From: Bacillota bacterium
GTDB taxonomy: Bacteria > Bacillota > Clostridia > Lachnospirales > Lachnospiraceae
Length of the DNA stretch: 64,000 bases
NCBI GenBank assembly: GCA_023458035.1
Contig: JAEXAX010000001.1
Location: 8,705-72,704 of the forward strand
Direction of reading: 5' to 3'
Every line of letters begins with the position of its first letter. Within the stretch, counting starts at the first letter, position 1. The notes below the pieces were generated by a model. The model was not told the origin of the DNA and searched no databases. It saw nothing but the letters and a program-made list of their open reading frames with translations. Positions 53,148-61,078 of the stretch are shown here, one piece after another. The position numbers were made by a program, and so were the translations under genes.

Positions 53148-54410
53148 TTAGGACAGATCGATCGTGTCTTCCCATACCTTCTGGGTGGATGGGAAAAACT
53201 CTCCGAAACCGATCTCCGCTACTGTTACTTGTATGCTGTGTTTTGAGGTGCAATACAGGCGAACCCTGATACGCACCGTCTTGTGCGCTCTCTGTGTCAG
53301 TCCCGGCAACGGCATCTCATGGACACGACTGTTACGCCCGCTTAATGCATGCAGGGACAAAGACAAGCTCTCTTCATCCTGTAGTAAAAACTCAAAGGTG
53401 GCATCGGCATCATACCAGTTCGTTCCGGCCACCAGAATCGGGAAATAGGACTCCTTATTTCGATATATCACCTCGAGCCCGATGCTGGTGGTAAGCATAT
53501 CATTTCCGATAAAAAAATCTTCCGGCACCTCAACCGACTTTTCCCAATATCGGCCGCCGGCCAATACTGCCCCGCGGCTAAACAGGTTACTTCCCTGAAA
53601 TACGCGCCCCAATCTGGTCATATATTGCAGGCTGCTCCTAAACCATCGTTCTTCAAAGATCTCTCCGACTAAGAACAGAGATGAATGCTGAGTGCCGGTC
53701 GTGTGCTCAATCAAAAAATGTACCAGCTGTTCATCCATGACCTGTTTGTCCTCAATCGAACTGCTGTCCGATATTTTCAGCGGCAGCGTGCCGAGCAGTT
53801 CGGTGCGGACTACCCGCGGTCTGGTTCGGTGATCCGTCCGCATCCGATATAACAGTAACTCTGTTTCCCGATGGTCCAACAGTAATACTGCATGGGCCCG
53901 CAGTTTTGCATCCTGACCGGTCATATAGTAAAAAAAACTTTCCTGGTGACCCTGCACACAAATATCCTCTGGTGCAAAACCAACTTCTGTCATCACTGTC
54001 TTTAGTTTCTGATAGATCACCTGCGTAACCTCATGCAGAGTAAATACAACGCGGGTATTCTGCGGTCGCAGCTGCAAGCTTTGCAGCAACTGCAGACAAT
54101 AGCGAATTAAGCCGGTCACAATCTCCTCATAGGAGCAGATCATGTCCTCACTCTGAAAGGTATCATCGGCAAAATATCGCTCAAAAATCGAATCAACACG
54201 ATTTTCCTGAAAATTCATGGCAGCCGTTCCGTAGATCCAGCATTGTCGATCCCGGTCCCATGCAGCCGACAGAGTGATGCCGTCCTGCTCATTGCCTTTC
54301 TCTCTGACGGTCACCGGCTCACTATACATGGCCTTCGATAGCACATGATAGCTCATCAGCATCGTATCCTTTTCAATGTCGATGCCCAACATCAGCTGCT
54401 TCGTTTCCAT
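53148..54410 (-). CDS. Actin/Hsp70-fold-like protein (DUF5716-like)
   Basis: 420 residues. The pattern suggests an ASKHA (actin-like ATPase) fold: GIDIEKDTMLMSYH at the start resembles the first phosphate loop, VLLLDHRETELLLYRM the second, and SLFLVGEIFEERW then AVLAGGRYW the adenosine region. The C-terminal about 90 residues are beta-rich. From memory it corresponds to DUF5716 of Lachnospiraceae, always without known function. ATP binding is inference. ATG 54410 has GGGAGT upstream. It follows the 1197-residue gene. Confidence 0.72.
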   Translation of the reverse strand: METKQLMLGIDIEKDTMLMSYHVLSKAMYSEPVTVREKGNEQDGITLSAAWDRDRQCWIYGTAAMNFQENRVDSIFERYFADDTFQSEDMICSYEEIVTGLIRYCLQLLQSLQLRPQNTRVVFTLHEVTQVIYQKLKTVMTEVGFAPEDICVQGHQESFFYYMTGQDAKLRAHAVLLLDHRETELLLYRMRTDHRTRPRVVRTELLGTLPLKISDSSSIEDKQVMDEQLVHFLIEHTTGTQHSSLFLVGEIFEERWFRSSLQYMTRLGRVFQGSNLFSRGAVLAGGRYWEKSVEVPEDFFIGNDMLTTSIGLEVIYRNKESYFPILVAGTNWYDADATFEFLLQDEESLSLSLHALSGRNSRVHEMPLPGLTQRAHKTVRIRVRLYCTSKHSIQVTVAEIGFGEFFPSTQKVWEDTIDLS

Positions 54411-54426
54411 AATTTATACTCCCATC

Positions 54427-57400
54427 TTACTCTATCGAAAAATTCTCAGCTATAAAGCGCTCATTCTTTATAAATCGCCCCATGGTATAAACCAGCTCAT
54501 CATTATGGAACTGACTCTCCAGCTCCAACATCCGGTTGATCAAGCCGTAGCGCGATTCATCAAAGCTTTGCCCCTGGCCGGTACGAGATAAGGTCTGTTT
54601 CTCTGTCAGCTTTTCCTCACCGTTTTCCGTGATCCTGTATTGATAGCTGACCACATCATCATAAAACAGTGTCAGATCCTTACAAAAAATCCCCGGATAA
54701 ACCTGGCGCATCGGATAAATCTGCACTGTATGATCCTGCTCTACCAAAAGTGCTACCTGGCTGTTTTGCTCTCCAAAGAACTCCAGACAAACGGCATCGG
54801 CAAACAAAGCCGGTTTTTTCAGGGCACGGCGCAGGCAGGCAAATGTGTTCAGATAGATATTCTCCTTCTCAAAGATATCCAGCAGCTCACCGGCATTCGA
54901 CAGGTGCCGGGGATCAGAACCTTCTTCATAATGTCCGGTTACCGCCAGCAGCTTCAGATAGCCCAGCCCGAATAACCTGTTAATACAACCATATCGTTCA
55001 TATAATCTCTGATACAACGATAGCCAGTCATCTGTCAACCCCTGATTATAAAAGACCATCTCATATGCCAGACGAGTGGCACAGGCCGCAATCAGCTGCG
55101 GTTTCCCTTCTTCACCGCAATAGGATCTGATCAGCTCGCCGTATTCATGAATCGATCGACATTGTAATAACAGCTCCACCAGCAGCTTCTCCTCGATCTC
55201 ATAATGCCCCAGCAGAAAGTCGATCATCTTCTGTCGTATTATCAGCATTTGATCAAGCAGCAGACCATCCATATGAGATAGGTACTGTAACAACGGCCCG
55301 TGATACATCTTTTTCCCGAGCAGATATAGCGCCAGCTCAGTTAACAGACTATCCTCCCCGTGATGCTGCAGGCGATCATTAAACAACCATAACAATAATT
55401 TCGTATCAATCTGTCGGTAATCATGGAAATGAAGCAGTCGAAATGCCTCCTCATATTCCCTGTCTAACAGCAGAATCTCGATCATTTTGACCGGATCCGC
55501 CTTTGCCAAGTGATCATATCCCAGCTGTTCCAGCTGTGCCTTGCTCGGTCCGACACTGAGCATAACGTGTCGGATCTGAGCCTGCCGAGCATTTGTGTGC
55601 CAGTATTCCAGCAATGCTTTTTCGATGCGTTGCTGCTCCTGTTTATGAATCTCCTTGGACTGCAGCAGCTCAACCAATACCGGAATGGTATCCTCGTTGA
55701 CTGTTAATTGACCGCCTTCATATGCCAAATAGATGGACAGCAGTAACTGATTCGCTCCTTTGCCGCGGCACAGGTGAATGAAATTACGATTCTGCAACAA
55801 ATATTTCGGCTCCTTCAGAACCGGGATATACCATTTGCGGCCTTTTTCATCCAGCCCCATGATCACGGCCTGCGAATAGCAGATGGCCGGATAAGCGATG
55901 CCGCGATCCACTCCGTAGTGAAAACTGCGTTTTAGCTGCGGATAAATAACCTCAATCGACTTGATGGCCGGATCCGGCAGCGGCAGAGCCTGTACGAACA
56001 GCATTTCAGCCATGTTTTGAGCCATCCGCTTATTCATATTGATATTATTGAGGAACCGATCATATAAAAAGCCCAAATCCTCATTGATACGCTGTGACAG
56101 TAGCTGATCTTTCACAAACTCTTCGATATCAAAAGCCTGCTCCAGTCTGCCGTCCGGCTCCTGCTCCTTAGCGGTCACGATATTACGGTAGATCATGGCC
56201 TTCTTTTTATAGCCCAACGAGGTATTGTATGAAAAATACAGTCGAACCATCTTCGGCAATACCGCAGCCTTTCCGCTGTCAATGGAATCAACATAATATT
56301 CATATAGACGGGTGAGTCGAATATCGCGCTCCACCGCCTTGGCATACCAGTCAAAATAAGCCGGCCCGATCTTTCCGTTCTTAATCAGCCAAGTGCAGAT
56401 AGCCTGTAAAAAAACATCTGAACCGAAATGCTTTTCCAGCGCACAAATCAAGCGATACAATAACCGGGAAAACCCGGCATGGGGCAGGATAGCCGTCACA
56501 TGCTGAACCATGGTTTCCGTCATCACCCGATGACGACAGGCGGCCCAGAGCACCTGTACCGTGAAATCATCCAGACTGCTGATCAGCGACGGATATTGCT
56601 GCAGCAGTTCAAAGGCCATTAAATACAAATAGGCGTTCGCCCTGCCTGAGCGATATTGTTCCTGAATCTGCTGCAAGTTTGCAATGCTGCTGTTCTCCAC
56701 CTCTTTGCGCAGGGTCAGGAACAGAGTCAAGCCAAAGCCGGACTTGCCGTTTTCCTGAACCAGCTGATCCAGCGAACGCAGCACCTCCTGCCGATAGTTT
56801 AATGAATTTTCCGTACAGGCCGACAAATACAGATACCACATACGGAAAACGGCGGACACCGTTCCTCCGTCTTCCTGTACCAGAACCAACAGCTCTTTTA
56901 ATAACCGCTTGGCCTCAGTCAACTCGCCTTCATGCACCAATGCCTGAATCTCCATCAGATTATACAGACGATTCTTTGGACTGTTAAACCGCAGCTTCTC
57001 CACCTGCATCAGGCTTTCTCTGATAGCCGAAGTGGCAGCCTGTCTGTCACCACGCAGGATAGCGGCCCGATATTCCAGATCGCTACGCAGCCACTGCACT
57101 TCTCTGGCCTGTGCCTCCAATTTGGCAACCACTGCCTCATGCAGCGGCCGGCAGCAGGCGGTAAGATGGTACTCTTTCTTCAGATTTATCCCGGTCACTG
57201 CCAGTCTGGCCGGATTTTTGCCGGAACGCATCTTTCGGGAGTCGATATAAAACGAAATAATACACTGACTGCCGATAAAATCATCACCGGTGATCGTATT
57301 TTTTTCCAATGACAGCCAGGAAGCATCGGTACTGAGTCGATATTGACAATAACCCCACGTTTGTTTTCTAATGACGATCGTCTGTGCTTCCTGTCCGCTG

Positions 57401-58020
57401 ACAGTAAATTCATGTTGTTCCGGAAATACAACCTCTGTTTTGATACCTTCCTTTAAACCCGCTTCCACCAAAAAATCTTCCATATTCTGATATTCGATCG
57501 GCGGGATCATATAGCCTTGATACAGGGCTAACAGCTGCGGTCTATCCTTTTGCAGCAGCTTGGTGAATCGTGATGATACAAACAAACGAAAGGCCTCGCG
57601 AAAGCTTTTCCTGGCCAACCCGACAAAGGTCTCCAGACTTTCCGGCAATGCAGCCTCCGCTCCCTCCGTCGATGCAGTCAACGATGTCTGCTGCGGCAGT
57701 CGAACCTCTACGGCCTGCTCTCCGGCGGCACTGTGCAGCATGACATGACCGATTTGTTCAGTATCTGTCGGCAAACCTTCCGTATCAACCATAAACTCGA
57801 TTTTCTCATGCTTGCCGTAAGAGGATTTTTTTAACGGTACGATCCGATAACAGTCGGAACTGATACGCAGATACAGACGTTCCCCCCGGCTTTCAGATAC
57901 CGAAAAAGAGCCGAGCCACTGGTATGCATCGATCTGTGACAAGGTCATCCCGTCAATCACCAGTGTCACGGGCGTATAACGAATATTCTCTTCCAGTATT
58001 TTCTGAATCACTGTTCTCAT
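54427..58020 (-). CDS. Giant helical-repeat protein with BACON-like domain (DUF5717-like)
   Basis: 1197 residues. An N-terminal beta domain (about 1-120) is followed by a second beta-sandwich at about 195-290 that resembles a BACON/Ig-like domain (RLSTDASWLSLEKNTITG). Then about 750 residues of alpha helical repeats form a solenoid, and a C-terminal beta domain (about 1080-1197, TVQIYPMRQVYPG) closes it. There is no signal peptide, membrane helix or catalytic motif, so it looks like a large cytoplasmic scaffold. From memory it matches DUF5717, encoded beside DUF5716. ATG 58020 follows GGTGATGA. Confidence 0.75.
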   Translation of the reverse strand: MRTVIQKILEENIRYTPVTLVIDGMTLSQIDAYQWLGSFSVSESRGERLYLRISSDCYRIVPLKKSSYGKHEKIEFMVDTEGLPTDTEQIGHVMLHSAAGEQAVEVRLPQQTSLTASTEGAEAALPESLETFVGLARKSFREAFRLFVSSRFTKLLQKDRPQLLALYQGYMIPPIEYQNMEDFLVEAGLKEGIKTEVVFPEQHEFTVSGQEAQTIVIRKQTWGYCQYRLSTDASWLSLEKNTITGDDFIGSQCIISFYIDSRKMRSGKNPARLAVTGINLKKEYHLTACCRPLHEAVVAKLEAQAREVQWLRSDLEYRAAILRGDRQAATSAIRESLMQVEKLRFNSPKNRLYNLMEIQALVHEGELTEAKRLLKELLVLVQEDGGTVSAVFRMWYLYLSACTENSLNYRQEVLRSLDQLVQENGKSGFGLTLFLTLRKEVENSSIANLQQIQEQYRSGRANAYLYLMAFELLQQYPSLISSLDDFTVQVLWAACRHRVMTETMVQHVTAILPHAGFSRLLYRLICALEKHFGSDVFLQAICTWLIKNGKIGPAYFDWYAKAVERDIRLTRLYEYYVDSIDSGKAAVLPKMVRLYFSYNTSLGYKKKAMIYRNIVTAKEQEPDGRLEQAFDIEEFVKDQLLSQRINEDLGFLYDRFLNNINMNKRMAQNMAEMLFVQALPLPDPAIKSIEVIYPQLKRSFHYGVDRGIAYPAICYSQAVIMGLDEKGRKWYIPVLKEPKYLLQNRNFIHLCRGKGANQLLLSIYLAYEGGQLTVNEDTIPVLVELLQSKEIHKQEQQRIEKALLEYWHTNARQAQIRHVMLSVGPSKAQLEQLGYDHLAKADPVKMIEILLLDREYEEAFRLLHFHDYRQIDTKLLLWLFNDRLQHHGEDSLLTELALYLLGKKMYHGPLLQYLSHMDGLLLDQMLIIRQKMIDFLLGHYEIEEKLLVELLLQCRSIHEYGELIRSYCGEEGKPQLIAACATRLAYEMVFYNQGLTDDWLSLYQRLYERYGCINRLFGLGYLKLLAVTGHYEEGSDPRHLSNAGELLDIFEKENIYLNTFACLRRALKKPALFADAVCLEFFGEQNSQVALLVEQDHTVQIYPMRQVYPGIFCKDLTLFYDDVVSYQYRITENGEEKLTEKQTLSRTGQGQSFDESRYGLINRMLELESQFHNDELVYTMGRFIKNERFIAENFSIE

Positions 58021-58055
58021 TTCATCACCGTCCTATACATTTATAAACGTTGCCG

Positions 58056-58550
58056 TCAGGAAACAAACTGTCCTGTCAGCTTTTTCTTAAATACCTGATT
58101 TTTCATCAACATCAGCAAGATCGGCACACCGATCACCGTGACAATGATGAGTTCGGATAAGAAGATCTCACCGGCTGTCAACCAGAAATTGATCGGCTCA
58201 TCACTTAACATCATAATTTCCAAACCAATGATCAAACCGTTAATGATAGCCGGCATCAGCGAAGCTACCCAGATATTTTTGATCCTTGCCATCAATAAAC
58301 AGGCAATGGCGGTTGCCGCGCTGCCGACCACGATATCAATCGCTCCGAACGGACTCATCAAATTGCCCAGTACACAGCCAAGCACCAGTCCCGGAATATA
58401 GATCGGACTGACAAAGGCCAACAAAACCATCACTTCCGAAAAGCGGAACTGAATCGGTCCATAGGCAAAGGGTGCGATCACATAGGTCAATACCGCATAG
58501 ATGGCGGCGATCACTCCGGTTAATACGATTCTTTTGGTTGTTTCATTCAT
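58056..58550 (-). CDS. queT: QueT-family queuosine precursor transporter
   Basis: About 164 residues from MNETTKRIVLTGVIAA. It has five or six membrane helices and the QueT patterns APFAYGPIQFRFSEVMVLLAF and GNLMSPFGAIDIVVGSAATA. It imports a preQ1-type precursor for queuosine. ATG 58550 is chosen; AAGGAG lies 11 bases upstream, just after a preQ1-I riboswitch. The riboswitch supports the function. Confidence 0.93.
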   Translation of the reverse strand: MNETTKRIVLTGVIAAIYAVLTYVIAPFAYGPIQFRFSEVMVLLAFVSPIYIPGLVLGCVLGNLMSPFGAIDIVVGSAATAIACLLMARIKNIWVASLMPAIINGLIIGLEIMMLSDEPINFWLTAGEIFLSELIIVTVIGVPILLMLMKNQVFKKKLTGQFVS

Positions 58551-58561
58551 TTTTTTGTTAA

Positions 58562-58605
58562 CTCCTTCTTGATTTTTTGATAGTGGGTGCCAAGTAAACA
58601 CTAGT
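58562..58605 (-). promoter_or_regulatory. preQ1-I riboswitch controlling queT translation
   Basis: On the minus strand TAGTG pairs with CACTA (P1), the loop between them contains CTTGGCACC, a run of TCAAAAAA follows, and CAAG pairs back with CTTG to form the pseudoknot. The Shine-Dalgarno AAGGAG comes directly after CAAG. This is the type I preQ1 layout: ligand binding would close the pseudoknot and hide the ribosome site. Confidence 0.85.
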
Positions 58606-58614
58606 ACGGCAACT

Positions 58615-58623
58615 ATTATACCA
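58615..58623 (-). promoter_or_regulatory. Extended -10 promoter of queT
   Basis: TGGTATAAT on the minus strand lies at the 3' end of the upstream regulator gene, and transcription would start almost at the first base of the riboswitch. No good -35 is visible. Confidence 0.6.
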
Positions 58624-59662
58624 TTTTTTGTAGGGATAATACCAGACGTAAAAGAATTGCTTCTTCAAAATTTCGTATATCAAAGCCAATGATTTTGTGG
58701 ATTCTATCCAAACGGTAGACCATCGTATTGCGGTGAATGTATAATTTTCTGGCCGTTTCCGATATATTCAGATTATTCGCAAACATCATATAAATGGTAT
58801 GCAGATCTTCTTCATGCAGCTGCTGCCAAATTTGGTCAGGCAGCAGCTCTGCCGCCACACTGACTGCCTCTGCTTTGGGTAACAGATCGAGGATACGAGC
58901 CACCGCAACGTCACGATAACCGATAATCTGACGATCTGTGTAATACGATCGCCCCAATCTAAGTGCGGTGACAGCCTCCAGATAGCCCCGGTAAAAATCT
59001 TCATAGGGATATCTATCACTGACCGCCAGAAAAGTCTGCTGCATCAGTTCCGCCTCAATCATCTCGGTCATCATCCGATTTTTAGCAATACAGGACTCCT
59101 CATCCTCATCTGTCAACAGCAGAATCACATGATGATCATCAAGCAGCAACAAATGCTCCTTATCCTGCGGCAGCAGATGTCCCAACAGATGTTTGACCTG
59201 CACTGACAATCCGCGACACTCAAACAGACAAACATGAGCCGACTTCAGCCCCGTCAAATGCAATTTTTTTCGCAGATCCCGGCGATGACCATCCGGCTGT
59301 GTCAGAACCGTCTTTAAAAAATCTTCACGACTGCGGGCAGTTTCCCCCTCCGCCCGGCGGAGCGACTTTATGCGTTCCTCGAACAAAGCCAGATATACTC
59401 TGTGTACTGTAGCCTGTTCTGCCGGCAACAGGGTCGTCAGACAAAGCTCCCGACCCTGTTGATCGGTAAATCGCAAATTTTCTTCGGAATATCCGCTCTT
59501 CGCAGTCGAAGCCGCTTTGGCAGCAATCTCCCGGCAGTTTTCCGAACCAAACAGTCTGACGCCGTCCTCAAGCCGATACAACTCATACTTCCAACCGACT
59601 ATTTTTCCATATTCTGTAATGACTGCTTCCAACGCCTGCTCCGGTTCCCGTCTGTTTTTCAT
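58616..59662 (-). CDS. CdaR/PucR-like transcriptional regulator
   Basis: About 348 residues. The C-terminal helix-turn-helix reads ISETARKLYIHRNTMVYRLDRIHKIIG, the HTH_30 motif of sugar diacid (CdaR) and purine catabolism (PucR) regulators; the N-terminal part is a sensor-like domain and the middle a GGDEF-derived fold (about 150-260). Start ATG 59662 is chosen for its AAGGAGG. The open frame continues to 59758 but that part overlaps a terminator and makes a hydrophobic stretch that is not expected. It may control the sugar ABC ATPase gene nearby. Confidence 0.85.
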   Translation of the reverse strand: MKNRREPEQALEAVITEYGKIVGWKYELYRLEDGVRLFGSENCREIAAKAASTAKSGYSEENLRFTDQQGRELCLTTLLPAEQATVHRVYLALFEERIKSLRRAEGETARSREDFLKTVLTQPDGHRRDLRKKLHLTGLKSAHVCLFECRGLSVQVKHLLGHLLPQDKEHLLLLDDHHVILLLTDEDEESCIAKNRMMTEMIEAELMQQTFLAVSDRYPYEDFYRGYLEAVTALRLGRSYYTDRQIIGYRDVAVARILDLLPKAEAVSVAAELLPDQIWQQLHEEDLHTIYMMFANNLNISETARKLYIHRNTMVYRLDRIHKIIGFDIRNFEEAILLRLVLSLQKMV

Positions 59663-59729
59663 TCGTCGTCTTGCCTCCTTGATTCTCATTTCGACCGCAT
59701 ACATTCTTCTACCTACCATCATAAGCCAT

Positions 59730-59773
59730 AAAAAAAGGATTGCCAACAGAATTTTCACCCTGTCAGCAATCCC
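59730..59773 (-). terminator. Intrinsic terminator after the MsmK/UgpC gene
   Basis: On the minus strand GGATTGCTGACAG pairs with CTGTTGGCAATCC around a ten-base loop, followed by seven T residues. It begins 31 bases after the ABC ATPase stop. Confidence 0.92.
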
Positions 59774-59803
59774 ATCGGCCCCACAGGACCGCTATGAATC
59801 ATT

Positions 59804-60916
59804 TTAGTTGGTAATGGTTACCTCAGACTCTTTGTCGAACAGATGCATCTTCTCTAATTCAATAGCGAAGGTAGCGGTATCTCCGTTCTGAATATTGGTT
59901 CTGGAATCTACACGAACAGTGAAGTTTCTGCCATCCAGATCGAAGTATAGGAACACTTCGGCGCCCAACAGCTCACGAACCTTGATCTGTGCATCAAACT
60001 GACTCTGGGTCAATACATTGACAGCCAGCTGTGAATCATAAACATCTTCCGGTCTGATACCCATAACTACAGTCTTTCCGATGTAGCCGCCTTCACGCAG
60101 CTTCTCTGCCTTGGCCGGCGGTACCGGAAGCTTTAAGGACTGGCTGACCAGCACCAGCTGCTCTCCCTCTTCCTTGACTTCCATATCAATGAAGTTCATC
60201 TGCGGAGAACCGATAAATCCGGCTACGAACAGGTTGCCCGGCTTGTTATACAGGTTCTGTGGTGTATCTACCTGCTGAACGATACCGGCCTTCATAACTA
60301 CGATTCTGGTGCCCAGCGTCATGGCCTCAGTCTGATCATGAGTTACATAGATAATAGTGGTTCCCAATCTCTGATGCAGTTTGGAAATTTCAATTCTCAT
60401 CTGCACGCGCAGCTTGGCATCCAAGTTTGATAACGGCTCATCCATCAGGAATACCTTCGGATGACGAACGATTGCACGCCCCATGGCTACACGCTGACGC
60501 TGACCGCCGGATAGAGCCTTCGGCTTACGCTCTAACAAAGTCTCCAGATCCAGGATAGCAGCCGCTTCTTTTACCATGCGGTCAATCTGATCCTTCGGAA
60601 CCTTTCTCAGCTTTAGGCCGAATGCCATGTTCTCATATACGGTCATATGCGGATACAGAGCATAATTCTGGAATACCATGGCGATATCGCGATCCTTCGG
60701 TTCAACGTCATTGACACGCTTTCCGTCGATGAACAGGTCGCCGTCAGAGATATCTTCCAGACCGGCAATCATACGCAGGGTAGTGGACTTACCGCAACCC
60801 GACGGTCCTACGAAGATGATAAATTCTTTATCCTCGATCTCTAAATTAAAATCCTTAACTGCTTCAAATCCGTTCGGATATCTTTTGTAGATATGCTGTA
60901 ATGATAATCCTGCCAT
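59804..60916 (-). CDS. Sugar ABC transporter ATP-binding protein (MsmK/UgpC/MalK type)
   Basis: 370 residues from MAGLSLQHIYKRYPNG. Walker A is GPSGCGKST, signature LSGGQRQRVAMGRAIVR, Walker B VFLMDEPLSNLD and the switch His is in THDQTEAMTL. The C-terminal 130 residues form the MalK-type OB/TOBE domain. Such single ATPases energise several sugar importers; no permease is nearby, so it is probably the shared MsmK type. ATG 60916 has GGAGG five bases upstream. Confidence 0.93.
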   Translation of the reverse strand: MAGLSLQHIYKRYPNGFEAVKDFNLEIEDKEFIIFVGPSGCGKSTTLRMIAGLEDISDGDLFIDGKRVNDVEPKDRDIAMVFQNYALYPHMTVYENMAFGLKLRKVPKDQIDRMVKEAAAILDLETLLERKPKALSGGQRQRVAMGRAIVRHPKVFLMDEPLSNLDAKLRVQMRIEISKLHQRLGTTIIYVTHDQTEAMTLGTRIVVMKAGIVQQVDTPQNLYNKPGNLFVAGFIGSPQMNFIDMEVKEEGEQLVLVSQSLKLPVPPAKAEKLREGGYIGKTVVMGIRPEDVYDSQLAVNVLTQSQFDAQIKVRELLGAEVFLYFDLDGRNFTVRVDSRTNIQNGDTATFAIELEKMHLFDKESEVTITN

Positions 60917-61078
60917 TTCTTCCTCCATTAATCTGTCTGTTTGCGAGTTACTCTCTGTCCATAATATAGCACAACAAAGCGGTGACTGCCATTGATGGAT
61001 ATGTAGAAGAAAACGGTATTTTTTATATTGATTGGTATATGCCGCTTGTTATGCGCCGACTCAGACTGAAAAATCCCT

